Shown: positions 23,463 to 36,400 of the stretch, piece by piece
Position numbering within the stretch: the stretch's first letter is position 1
Layout of the letters: every line of letters starts with the position of its first letter
Assembly (NCBI GenBank): GCA_025200525.1
Contig: CM045767.1
Location: forward strand, 3,049,437 to 3,113,436
Reading direction: 5' to 3'
DNA from: Camellia lanceoleosa
Taxonomy: Eukaryota > Streptophyta > Magnoliopsida > Ericales > Theaceae
Length of the DNA: 64,000 bases
Made by a program: the position numbers and the translations under genes
Notes under the pieces: generated by a model
The model's input: only the letters and a program-made list of their open reading frames with translations
What the model was told of the DNA's origin: nothing
Database searches by the model: none

Positions 23463-26020
23463 TATGTAGAGAACCTAATCTTTGTAATTACCGTTAAATC
23501 CCTAACCTTGAGTTTATTTCCATAAAGTCCTTGAATTTTCGCTTAATTGCTTTTTAAACCCTAGAATCGGAAAGCATCGCGGATTAACTCGAGTAAACCC
23601 TAATCGATCCTGTAGATTAATAATCACCTTTAAAACCCTATTATTAATTATTAGGCCCTATAATTATAGATTAATCACTTTGAAATCCTAATTCCCGGTA
23701 ATGCTGTTTTCGCTCGGTTTCTCACCTTTATTTGCACTTGAATTTAACGGGACCCAAATTTATTATTTTAACTATTTTCTAATGTTAGTATATTGTGTAC
23801 TAAATATCAAGGTTTCATAAATTTAAACTTGGTCGCTATATACTTCTATTTTGTTTCATTCTAAACCTTAATTGTAATATTTTCTTAATTAATTTACTTA
23901 TGCCTATAATTTTATATTTATAAATACAAATATCTTATATATATATATATATATATATTTCTTGGAGCCCAAGTAGTTGACCATGTGATGGATGAAAGGG
24001 TCTTGATGGCAACTTTGACAAATTACACTTATAAAACTTGGCCCCTAAGAAACCTCCAAATCCTTTTCTATATATATATATATATGCACACTTCTCCTCC
24101 CTCATTTTACACATTTTCAGCCATGCACTAGAGGAGTGAGAGAGAGTGATCTTGGAAAAAAAAAGAGAGGGAGAGGGAGAGAGAGAGAGAGAGAGAAGAG
24201 AAGAAGAAAAAGAAGAATTGTGTTGAGTCTTGTACAACAAAGGTAAACCTACATCACCTCTTCTCTCAAGTTTTTTTACCACTTGTTTTTCCCCTCCTAA
24301 TACATGCTCTTTATATATATATATATATATGTTGTAGTCTAGGTCTACACTCTTGTATAAATGCGTATTAATCAAGAAATGGTATGCTTCTCTTTCTTTT
24401 CTAAATTTCCAGTAGCAAATCTTTTACATCTCTTGAATTTATTTTCCTATCAAAAATCAATAAACTCAAAATCTGTTTTTATGGTGTAATATTTGGTATG
24501 TCTAGAGTATGAGATAATTTTGGTAGGACCTAAGGATGTATTTTTATAACCTAAATAAAATTTTCTAAGTTTGTTACTCACAGAACCAGAAAAACAGTCA
24601 ACTTTCTCTATTTTTATAAAATTCCAGAAAAATAGTCTTGAGTCCAATTTTATGTTAAAATCTTAATCTTGGTGTTATATTTTAACTAAAAATTTTTTCA
24701 ACTCAAGAGAGTGAGGGGTTCGAGAGAAAAACCAATTTGTGTAACGGTCAACGAATCTGGACAAATCTTGGTACTTCTGAATTATCTTAAAATCTAAAAT
24801 ACCCATCTTACTTTCGTAAATTGAGTTTGAAACTAGACTTATTTATCTACAAACTCACACGAGGTTAGGTACTTAGGACCAGTAAAAGTATTTTTCCCAT
24901 AATTATTTTCAAACTAGTTCAAATCTAGAAATTTGTGTTAATATGCTCTTATTTGGTTTGCAACTCTTATATTCTATGTTTCTTGAATGTTTTAGTCTCT
25001 ATATGTAATCTATGATAAATTGTGAATTTGCTTTACCATGAATAAATTACTTGTTGTTTAGTTTGGATTCGTAATTATATTGGCCATGCTTTGCTATAAC
25101 TAAGAACATAATGCACTTAATAAAGGAGGAAATCAAATGGGATGGTAATTGGTTGTGATCATTCTATTAAATTTTATGAGATAATGAACGATGGATTCAC
25201 GAGTATGATATAGTGGAAGGTGTTCCATTTTTGTGTAGTCTTGCGCAAGTGTGTTTTTGAACCCTAACATGGCACGGGAGGTATTCTGGCTGTTTAACGG
25301 AAATGGGAGGCATAAGGATGGCAGTGAGGGTCTCACACAGGGAGAGTATCCCTCGAAGCCCATTCCCTTGGGGTAGACCGTGATGTCACCACTCGGGTAT
25401 GTAACCAAGGTGTGTGGGCATCATTGGTAATTGTGCGGTAAGCGACGCACTGGTGGTTTTGCGGTAAGTGACGCATTGGTATTGTATTAACCAAGAGAGA
25501 GTCATAATTGTCCATGGCCAATATTAGTGGTTGGATAGGAACGGCATTCCGCGAAGAGTTGCCTAGAACTAACTAAAATGGATTATTTTCATAAGAACTG
25601 AAATTTAATTATAAACTCTGCTTAATTATTGCTTTCACTATATGTTATGATCGTGTCGTTATGTTACTTGTGTATTTGGAATGGGAAAAGGGTCGGGGTG
25701 TGTGTGTTTACTGGGCATTCCAAGCTCATGGTGTTTTATGCCAGGTGAAGGCGAGTTTTACAATGATAACAGAATCCCTAAAAGCTTTGAAGAACCATGA
25801 CTGCCTTAGAGATTAGATTTTATATTTCCTGTATTTTGGATAATCTTTTTGTATCAAGGAATTGATCTGTATTTAAAGACTTGAAGAATTTTATCTGTAA
25901 CTATTATTAATATTTTCTTTTAGTGTAATTATTTGTGTTTTGTGCTTAAAAATGATGTGTATCCACTAGTTAAACCCCGGTGCATCGTTGTATTATATTA
26001 TCAAAATTTGAGGTGTTACA
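23463..26020 (+). repeat. Ty3/gypsy-like LTR, probably solo or truncated
   Basis: It ends AGGTGTTACA at 26020, a CA terminus. It contains a TATA-rich promoter (24069-24087) followed by a CT/GA-rich leader (24130-24210), as in plant gypsy LTRs. No internal domains or primer site follow. The 5' boundary is lost at or near the inverted-repeat element, and no target duplication was found. The orientation is inferred from the promoter and the terminus. Confidence 0.45.
23936..23959. repeat. (TA)n microsatellite
   Basis: A pure TA run inside the gypsy-like LTR. Similar short runs occur at about 24069-24086 and 24313-24330. Confidence 0.85.
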
Positions 26021-26094
26021 GGTTAGTAAACTCAATCCATAGTTAATAGGTTAAATAGACAATTTAATAATAATGTAGCTGTATAACATGTATT

Positions 26095-26143
26095 TGTCAC
26101 GACCCGCTCCCCGTACCGAAGGGTTAAGTATCGTGATGGCCAG
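26095..26143 (-). repeat. Start of a minus-strand LTR (left fragment)
   Basis: TGTCACGACCCGCTCCCC on the plus strand is the complement of an LTR end ...GTGACA. The family resembles the element at 48177-52314 (TGTCACGCCCC). It is cut after 49 bp by the Tat/Ogre-family LTR at 26144 and continues from about 30886. Confidence 0.55.
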
Positions 26144-29100
26144 TGTAGACACCCCATTTTTGACCGACCGTAAGACTCAGACATCAATAATTGAGCGCTC
26201 GGTGATAGTGCATATTGTGCTCGTTCTGGAGTTTCAGAGTCTCGGCTGCGAGCCTTGCCTCCGGACTTCCGGGCTCTTTTGTGCTCTGCTTCGGTTTGCG
26301 AACCAGGTCCCGTTTTCTCTGTTTTCTCTTCCTGAAGGGAAGGAGAGGTCTCGTAGACCATCTCTCAGTGGCCGTAGGCTACGTTTCGTGATCGTAGACC
26401 ATTTTTCCCGTTTGGAGGCCAATTTCTGGTTTTCGGAGCCGTCGGCCGTGCGCCTCGGTTCAGGACCGCTTAACTACCTCCGATTGCTCCGGTTTTTGGT
26501 ACATACCTTATTTCCTCCCTTTAGAGGGACACTGTGGCCTGGGAGACCACCTTCGTGGTCATACGCCACCTCCGATTAACATTGACTGTTTTGGGCCCCC
26601 GAACCTTCATTTTGCATCCGTCTTGGTCCATTTTTGGTAGGGACCCTATTTTCATTGCTAGGGAGGTGGTAGTATGGTGGGAGGCCACCTTTTCCCCTGA
26701 AAAACCAATTTTCTCTTTTTCTCTCTCCTAAAGCCGGTTTTTCTTATAGAAAGCTGGTTTTGCTCACTTTTGAGCCATAATTTCTGGCTTTTCATGCCAG
26801 CATTGTGTTGTGCTCATCTGGGAGGCCACCAATATAGGTAGGCCAACCAGTAATTCATCTTGACCCTTTTGAACCTTGCTAAAAAGCTAGTTTTTCTCTC
26901 TCCTGTGTCACATTTTCTAGTTTTTCACCATACAGTTGTGTTGCACTCATTTGAGAGGCCACCTTTTTGGGATGGCCGGCCAGCAATTCTTCTTGAACCT
27001 TTTGACCCCTGGTCAGCCGACCAGGGGGAGTGGCCAGCCGGCCACTTGAACTGGCCGGCCTGCTTCTTGCTTTTTGCTCTTTCTAAATGTATCACAACTG
27101 TGCCAGCTGTGAGGCAATTGGACCATCCTCCATACACTTGTATGGAGGATATGTGAGGTCTCTTTGAGATATTTTAGAGCCTCTCCTTGGCTTCATTTTC
27201 AAGGGTTAAAAAAAAATTTGCTTAAGGCATATACCCTCCACCCTCCATAACTCACTATTCCAAGCTCCAAACCCTAGTTTTCTTGGACCATTTGCACTAC
27301 AACCCTTAGCCTACCACCTCCATCATCCATTCCAGCACTTTGGGACTGATTTGAAAGGGTTGAAGGTTCACCAACTTGGTCCAAAAGCTCCTGCTTTGCT
27401 GCTCTTCAAGGGTAAGTACCTATTTCCCTTAAACTTGTATTTTTTTGCTCCATTGGTTAGCCTTATTTGAAGGCATTTCTGGACTTTGTCATAAACTGAA
27501 AATGTCATATTTTGAGCTCTTCTTGAAGATTTTATAAGGACACTTTTGTTTTTAAGGTCTCCTACACCCTTGTATGCTTTATCCCTCTTTGTAGGTCTAT
27601 TTTGCATCATATTTTAGTCCTACTTGTGAGCATTTTTGAGATTTTTCATAAACTAAAAAAAGTTTAATTTTGATCTTATAAACATGTTTGTTTAAGATAC
27701 TTTCTCTGTTTGGGGTCATCTCCCCCCTTTCATGCTTTATTTCTTCATGTTTTGAGCTATGCATGTGAGCCTTTGCATTGACCTTGATTTGGACTTTTAG
27801 CCACTGAAATCCAATAGATTTTTAGTGGCTTAGATGTATCTTTGAGCTTCAAAATCATAGACGGGTGACCCTCTCACCCCTCATTCTATTTACTAGTATT
27901 GTTGGCCTTCCAAAGGGACTCTTTTTTGCATGCATTGAAGTCGTGTTTCAAGCCTTATTTTGTGAGTTATATGGTCTGCATTAGCTTTGTCCATAGTCCA
28001 TTTTGCCATATTTTATGTCTATGATGCATGTGTAGAGCAATTCCATTCAAGGCCTTTTGAAGGGGCCTTTTATTGTATGCTTCCTTGACCCATTTCAGGG
28101 CCAATTTGGTGAGTTTTAGGGCTGTCATAATTGACTTCCAGAGTTATCTTTGCCATGCTAAGTGTTCTTATTGTATGTGTTGAGTAATCCCTTGCATGGC
28201 CCTCCAAAGGAGCTCATCATTTTTGCATGCATTGGATGCATTTCAGTGGTTATTTGGACATATTTTGGCATAAAATACTTCTATTTTTGATTGGTTGGTT
28301 GAGCCCTCATATGCTTCATATAGTTGTAGAACAACTCATGGTTCACTAGCCTAGGTTGCGTGTCGTTTTGGCCCTACATGTTAGCATATTTTGGCTATGC
28401 CTTGAACTGATAATGTGCTTATTTTGGACTGCCCTAGCTTTGTTTTTGGGTCTTGTGGTTGAATGATGTTAGTTTTGCATGCTTGTAGTTCAAGGTCCAT
28501 GCTTAGCTTTGAGTTTTGAGATCCATTCCATGCATATACTGAGGTGTGTTTATGTTTTGAGCCTATTATTCATCACATTTCAGCGCTTGTTTGAATGCCA
28601 TTTTTCCATGTTTTCATCTCTTTAAATGCGTTTGAGAGTCGGACTTGTGTACCCCATTTACCGACCATTAAATGAGCTCCATTTCGTTGCATTCTGAGCC
28701 ATCATTTTAGGTCAATTTCCCACTGTTTCAGACCTGCATAGGGTCTGTTTGGAGTTGGTTTTGCCTTTGGTGCATTGCTTTGGGTACCTCTAGTGTAACG
28801 CGCTTCACTAGTTTCGGTACCTGGGCCCCCTAGCTTGCATTATGTGCTATATTTGCATGTTTCGGGACCATATTTCATGCTATTTTAGAGCTTTAATTTA
28901 TGCTATTCCATGTCATGTTTCATCCTCGCCATGCTTTGGTAGAGTGGCATTTGATGCCTTAGGTTTGGTCCTCGATATTCGTGCATGTGTGCACGCATTT
29001 CGGTTGTCTCATTTTCGTCTAATGGCCACTGATGTGCATGTGGCTGAGGTCCACTCATATTGGTGTAAGTCCATTGTGCATTGTGTATGCCATTTCGTTC

Positions 29101-30885
29101 CATAGCATTGCGTATGCTAGGTTACATGTTAGAGCATTGTGTGTGCCATGTTACATCACGTGCATTGTGTATGCCATGTTAGTCGCATTGTGTATGCCAT
29201 CTCATTTGCATTGTGTTTGGGATAGGAGTTAGCCCAAACGTGGGAAACGAGGGGCGTTTCGTACTCCGAATGACGGAACGTGTCTCAATTCCCGGTCGCC
29301 GACACTCCGGATTACCCATGATGGAGTTTAGGTCTTGTTGTGTTTATATGTGCATTCATTTCACATCGAGTCGTGCAATTCGACTCCTCGGCCATCATAC
29401 ATCAAGATGCATGATTGGTGGCACGAGGATCGAGGTGTGCATACATATGTGAAAATACTTTGTCATGCCCCTTTCTTGCTCTCTGTTGTAGCAAATCAAA
29501 TCGGACCTTCTAGAGCTTTGCCTGACATTAGGCATTAATTACAAAACAGAGGCAAATCGGGGCATCGCAATGGATTTCTGTGCCAGGCAACTCAAGCATG
29601 CATCATTCATCAGTCGGAACAGAGCTGAGGCAGTCCATGGCTTGCATGCTAATCTACTTGCTTTCCTAGTTTAATTTGTTAATTAATTAGCGTTTTGTAC
29701 TTATTCATACTGTATTATTTATTCGGATTGTACACTATTTATTCGGACCCTCCGAGCGAGGGCACAATTGTAATAAGTGTGCGTGTGTGTGATGTATGTC
29801 TTCCAACCCAATGTCTTTCTCCCTTTTATTTACCAACTTATGATAGTTAGTTTAGGGCACGTTTGAATTAGCATACTTATGCTTGCATGTTTGCATCATT
29901 CATCTGTATTGCATGCACCGGGCTCGGCACATCATACTAACTGCATCGTATTTCAATTCCAAGTTGAATACGTGTTAGCTGTAGCATTTCATATGCCATG
30001 TTTAGAATAGTCGAGCCTATTGTGGTTGCATTCCTGCATGTGTTGCATTAGGCATTTCAGCATAGTTAGGATCATGCATAGATTTCTAACATAGCTTTTG
30101 TTTTGGCTTGGAGTACTCGGTAAGTATTTACGCTTTAGCATCCTTGCATGTGTGTGAGTGACTGCCATGATAGCATGCTTACCATGAGGCTATTTGCTTA
30201 TGTGATATACCTGCCTGAATGCCTGTGGGTGAAGATTGGATTATCTGAATTGGAATAATGCATTAACTGTGAGTTTTAAGCCCACTTGAGAGTGGCGAAT
30301 CATCTTGTTTTCTAAGCCCACCTGAGGGTGGCAAATCCACATTTTAGCCTACTTGTGAGTAGCAAACTGTTTTCAAAACAAACATGAAATGTTTTATTCC
30401 AACTCAGGCGATCCAGTCTATATTTGTATGCTGTGCGCATCACATAGTAAATCTAGGCTAATAACCGGAATAAGAACGCATAATGTTTTCAAAACTAGAT
30501 ATCATGGTTAGTAAATGCCGATCTATGATCAGGCGAGTGGGGGTGCTCACGAAGTGACCTTCCCCAATCGTACCCAAGTTCCCGAGCCGAGGCAACTTTG
30601 GTGATGACGGACACGTGGCCTTAGGCAACAAGTCAGGGTTTCCTAAATTCCCTCAAAATAAATATTTTGGTGTCGACTCTGTATCTGGCAAAGCAGTCCA
30701 TGTTTGGCACTTCTTTCAAAAAAATCTATTTTCAAAAACGATTTACCAGATTTAGACTCTTTGATGATTCATCAGTCTTGCATTGCACTATGCGAGATTA
30801 GATACAGGACCGTGACATTGAGTCTGAGCGTAGTGAGCCCAAATGAACAAAAGCAGATTTCCCTCCCGGACGTTCGGGGCGTCTC
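26144..30885 (+). mobile_element. Solo-LTR-like copy of the Tat/Ogre family, full-size
   Basis: It starts TGTAGACACCCC and follows the whole LTR of the 30-kb element to a degraded end (GTTCGGGGCGTCTCTGA instead of ...GTCTACA). No internal domains are present. The left flank is GCCAG; a matching right duplication was not found, so the end is mutated or truncated. It retains a donor-like AAGGGTAAGTA (GT at 27412) and an acceptor-like TTGCTCTCTGTTGTAG (AG at 29490). Confidence 0.8.
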
Positions 30886-31951
30886 TGACCATTTGAAGTT
30901 ACCTCCAGCCAATTCTTGAACAAATTAATAAACGCGAGCGGAAATAATATTTAAATGAGGATACCAAAATAATCAGCGGAGCTTCTATTTCTATAACAAA
31001 ATTTATTGACCAAACAGGCCAATATTTACATATAAAAATATCATAAAAGTGTTGTGTGTGTCTATTCCGTAACCTCACATCTAAGACTTTCCAAAAGCTA
31101 TTTCTGAATTGTATTGTTTTCTAAAAATTGGTAAACAGCTATAAGCACATGGCAAAGTGAGAAATATTATACCAAGGGTATAAGGGATACAAAATAATCA
31201 TGGATAGTTATGTAACTAAAATATTTAAGATAACTTAATCTGAACGAATAATCATTTAAGTAGTAAAACTAAGATTATGTAAATAAATGACCATAACCAC
31301 AGTACCGAACAGAATAGAACAAAAGTCACAGAAGTGACAGTTAGAATAGAGGTACGGATTCAAAAGGTGGCTCGTACAGAATATAGAGGTGGCTCCCACA
31401 ATAGTGTAGCACTTATTTCTACATAGCACTTTGCTCCGCACAGAACAGAAGCCAATAGATCCATGACAATAGAGGGCCACAAAGTGACCAAACAGAAGCC
31501 GATGGTTATTTAAGTCTCCCAAGGCGTGGGACTCCCATGGTGGTACTTACAAAACATAATTGTTTATACGGCCATAGTCTAATATTCTTTAAAATATTAA
31601 CAAACATATCCATGGGTTTCATTTTAAGCAAATAGGGTTCAGAAAATAATCCATGTAACTGAAATAGTAATATAATTTATAATAACTTATAAAATATAAC
31701 TTGTATAAAATAAATATGCTAAGTCAAAACATACGTAAAATATATTATGGTAACTCAAGGTATAATATAACTCACCTTAACTTTAATACATCATCCTTTT
31801 TTTCCACTATCAAAGATCCCCTCAGCTTTCATTATTTTTTTCTTCCTTTTCTTCTTTTCTTTCCCTTCTCTTTCCTCTCTTTTCCTTCCTTTTTCTTTCT
31901 TTCTCCTTTCTCTTTCTTTTCCTTTTCCTTTTCTTTCCCACACAGCACCTC
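30886..31951 (-). repeat. Minus-strand LTR, right fragment (continues 26095-26143)
   Basis: It shares GAGGTGGCTC...GAGGTGGCTCCCAC, GTGTAGCACTTA and ACAGCACTTTG-type blocks (31370-31440) with the LTR-like element at 48177-52314 (about 48965-49035). It is cut at 31951 by the start of the minus-strand Tat/Ogre-family LTR. Its true end would lie beyond the window. No coding domain was seen. Confidence 0.5.
31825..31941. repeat. Polypyrimidine tract
   Basis: About 115 bp almost entirely C and T on the plus strand, in irregular TTTCC/CTTTT blocks, directly before the minus-strand LTR insertion. It is low-complexity and probably part of the older LTR. Confidence 0.9.
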
Positions 31952-33422
31952 TGTAGACGTCCCCGAACGCCTCGGGAGGATGAGTCTCGTTCTGTTCATT
32001 TTGGGCTCACTATAGTTCAAACTTAAATTGTCACGGTTCTCAATCTGAACCAAAGAGTCCAAATCCGGCAAATTATTTTGAGAAAACAGATTTTCGAAAG
32101 AAGTGCCAAACATGGACTGCTTTGCCAGATACAGAGTCGCCACCTAAATATTTTATTTTGGAAAATTTAGGAAACCCTGACTCGTGCCTAAGGCCACGTG
32201 TCCGTCATCATCAAAGTTGCCTTGGCTCGGGAACTTGGGTACGATTGGGGAAGGTCACTTCGTGAGCACCCCCTCTTGCCCGATCAAAGATCGACCTCTA
32301 CTAACCATGATATCTAGTTTTGAAAACATTATGCGTTCTTATTAGGTTATTAGCCTAGAATTACTATGTGATGCACACTGACATACAAGTATAGATGGAT
32401 CGTCGAGTTGGAACAAAACATCTCATGTTCATTTTGAATGATGGTGTGCTACTTGGAAGTAGGCTAAAATGTGGATTTGCAACCCTTAGGTGGGGCTAGA
32501 ACACATAGTTTTGCCACTATCTAGTGGGCTTAAAATTCACAGTGGACGAATTGTTCCAATCCAAATAACCCAACCTTCACCCACAAGCATTCAGGCAGAT
32601 ATATCACATAAGCATATAGCCTCATAGTAAGCATGCTATCATGGCAGTCACTCACACGCATGCAAGGATGCTAAAGCACAAAAACTTATCGAGTACTCCA
32701 AGCCAAAACAAAAGCTATGTTAGAAATCCATGCATGATCCTAATTATACAGAAATGCCTAATGCAATACATACAGAGATGCAACTATAGCAGGCTCGGCT
32801 ATTCTAAAGATGGCGTGTGAAATGCTACAACTAACAAGTATTCAACTCGGAATTGAAATACAATACAGTAAGTTATGATGCGCCAAGCCCGGTGCATACA
32901 AGACAGATGAATGAATGCAAACATGCTATCATACTGTATGCTAATTGTAACACGCCCTAATCTAACCATCATAAGCTGGTAAATAAAAAGGAGAAAGACG
33001 TGGGGTTGGAAGACATACATCACACGCACGCACACTTATTACAATTATGCCCTCACTCGGAGGGTCTGAATAAATAATACAGTCCCAAATGAATAATTAC
33101 AGTCCAAATAAGTAAAAAACCCTAATTAATTAACAAATGAACTAGGAAAACAGTAAATTGGCATGCAAGCCCATGGACCGCCTCAGCTCTGTTCCGAATG
33201 ATGAATGATGCATGCTTGAGTTGCCTTGTGCGGAAATCTATTGCGATGCCCCGATTAGCCTCTGTTTACAATTAAGCCCGGAATATTGCACGAAGCTCCA
33301 AAAGACTGTCGGTTTCTGATTTGCTGCAACAGAGAGCAAGAAAGGGACATGGCAAAGTATTTCACATATGTATGCATACCTCGATCCTCGTGCCACCAAT
33401 CACGCATCTCGATGCATGATGG
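31952..33422 (-). repeat. Opposite-strand Tat/Ogre-family LTR, left fragment
   Basis: It begins TGTAGACGTCCCCGAACG, the complement of the family LTR end. It is collinear in reverse with the 3' ~1.5 kb of the LTR, including the acceptor-like TTGCAG (33325-33345). It stops at GATGG (33418-33422), where the 30-kb element is inserted, and resumes at 63235. Confidence 0.9.
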
Positions 33423-36400
33423 TGTAGACACCTCATTTTTTACTGATCTTAAGACTCAGACGTCACCGATTGAGCGCTTGGTGATGTTGCATATTGTGCT
33501 CGTTCTAAAGTTGCGGAATCTCGCCCGCGAGCCTTGCCCCTGGCCTTCCGGACTCTTTTGTGCGTTGCCTCGGTTTGCGAACCAGGCCCTGTTTTCTTTG
33601 TTTTCTCTTCCCAAAGGGAGGGAGAGGTCTCGTAGACCATCTCTCAGTGGCCGTAGGCTACGTTTCGTGGTCGTTGGCCATTTTTCCCGTTTGGAGCCCG
33701 GTTCCCGGTTTCCGGAGCCGTCGGCCGTGTGCCTCGGTTTGGGACCCCTTAACCACCTCCGTTTGCTATGGTTTTTGGCATACACCTTGTTTTCTCCCTT
33801 TTGAGGGACACCGTAGCCTGAGAGACCAACTTCATGGTCGAATGCCACCTTCGGTGCTTAATGACTGTTTTGGGGCCCCTGGCTCGAACCGTTTAAACGT
33901 TTTGCATCGGTTTGGGTTCATTTTTGGTGGAGACCTTATTTTCATTATTAGGAAGGTTGTATAAGGGTGGGAGGCCAGCAATTGTTCTAAAGACCTGCTT
34001 TATTCCTTCATCGCTCTTCATCGCCCGTTTTCTTCACTAGAAAGTTGGCTTTTTCCATTCCCGGGCTACTTTTTCTGACTTTCCACCACACCATTGTGTT
34101 GTACACACCTGGGAGGCCACCAATATGGATAGGCCGGCCATCAATTGTTCTTGACCCTTTTGAACCCCTCTAAAAAGTTGGTTTTTCTCTCTCTTGTGTT
34201 ATATTTTCTCGATTTTGACCATACAGTTGTGTTGTACACACATGGGAGGCCACCTTTCTAGGGTAGCCGGCCAGCAACTTCATTGACCCTTTTGACCCCT
34301 GGCCGGCCAGCCAGGGGAGGTGGCCGGTCGGCCACCTAAACCTCTTGAACCTGGCCGGCCAAATTTCCCTCTCCTGGTGCATGCCAGCTGTACCAGCTAT
34401 TTTACACCAGACCCCTGCCCGAGGGTCTGCTCTTTTTAGGAGGAAATTTGAATTTGTTTTTCCCTCCCTTTTCTTCACTCCTCTCCCTCTGTATAACCAG
34501 CACCCCTCCTCCATTTCTAAGGGTTAGAAACCAGCTGAGGCCCCATATACACATACTCCCCCTATATCTATACTTCAACCCTCCAAAACCCAAGTTTCTT
34601 GGCCCTTTTGCACTACAACCCACAGCCTACCACCTCCATCATCCACTCCAACCCCTTGGAAGTCATTTCCAGAGGTTGAAAGCTCATTTCCTTAGACCAA
34701 AGGCTACTGGAGGTTGGCTCTACAAGGGTAAGCTCCTATTTTCCCCATTTTTACACTATTTTGTGCGATATCTTAGCCCCTTTTGCTTACATTTTTGGGC
34801 TCTAACCTGAACTGAAAATAGTCTTATTTTGAGCTCATCTTCATGTTTGATCAAGGACCTTTCTCTGTTTGAGGCCATCTGCTGCCACTTTCCCTTTATC
34901 CCTTTTTTAGGGCTATTTCTGGCATGATATATTAGTCCTATTTTTAAGCATTTTTGGGCTTCAAGCCAAAGTGTAAAGTGCCTTATTTTGAGCCTCTATT
35001 AAACTTTGTTGAAGGGCTCTTTTCTATTTGAGTCCAGCTACTGCCTCTTGCTCTCTATCTCTTTTTTAGGGCTATTTTTGCATCATATTTTAGCCTTATT
35101 TGTGAGCATATTTAAGGTTTTTCATTAACTGTAAAGTAACTTTTTTTGATCCCATCTTCAACTTTGTTGAAGGGATCTTTACTATTTGAGGCCTTTTGCT
35201 GTCCTGTTTGTTCAATCTCTCTTTTAGGGTTGTTTTTGCATGATACATTAGCCTTATTTGTGAGCCTTTTTGGACCTCAACCTAAACTGAAAAAAGTCTT
35301 TTTTTGGCATCATATTCATTTTTGATTGAGTTCTATTCTCTGTTTGGAGTCATCTTCCCGTATGCATGCTTCATTCTTTCATGATTAGGGCTATGCATTA
35401 GAGCACTTGCATTAGCCATGGTTTGACCTCTTAGCCACTAAAATCCAGTGGATTTTCAGTGGCTTAGGTGTGTTCTTGAAGGCCAAAAGCGAGGGGTGAC
35501 CTCTCTCTCCTTGTTTTGCTTGATGGTCTTTTGGCCTTCCAAAGAGGCCCTATCTTGCATGCTTTGTTGACTGATTTTAGGGCCAATTTGATGAGTTTTA
35601 GGACTATCATATTTGATTTTGAGTTGATTTGGCTATGCTAAGTGTCCTTGATGCATGTGTATAACCCCTTTGTATGCCCTCTAAATGAACCCATCATTTG
35701 TGCATGTGTTGGCTGCATTTCAGAGGTTATTTGGGCATGTTTTTGCATGTTTTATTCACTGATTTTTACTGGTTTGATGAGTTCTCACCTGCTTCATATA
35801 CATGCCATGTAAACCATGTTTGCTAGTAAAAGTTGCATGCTATTTTAGTCCATCTTGCTAGCATCTTTTGGCCATGCTTTGAACTAGAAATGTTCATTTT
35901 TTGGGACTGCCTTGGTTCTGTCTTTATGCTTCATGATCAAATAATGCATGCTTTGTATAGCTATAGGTCAATACATGTGCCTAGTTTTGTGTTTCGGGAC
36001 CATTCCATGCATCGGGTGCCATGTTTCCATGTTTCGGCATCATTTTGCATCATATTTCAGTGCTGGAACTTGCATATTTGTATGCCATATTTCATGCCTT
36101 GCCATGCCTTGTTAGAGTGGCCTTTGTGCCTTAAGATCGGTCCTCGATTTGCATGCATGTGTGCGCGCATCTCGAGTGTCTCATTTTCATCTCACGGCCA
36201 CTGATGTGAGTGTGGCTGAGGTCCACTCATCTTGGTGTAAGTCCATTATACATTGTGTATGCCATTTCAATTTATAGCATTGTGTATGCCATGTTACATC
36301 GTGCATTGTGTATGCCATTTCATAGCATTGTGTATGCTAGGTTATATATTAGTTGCATAGTGCATGCCATCTCATTTGCATTGTGTTTGGGATAGGAGTT

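Noticed and set aside
23463..26020. Complete gypsy element rather than an LTR
   Set aside because: No gag, RT or integrase motif appears and no primer site follows the CA end.
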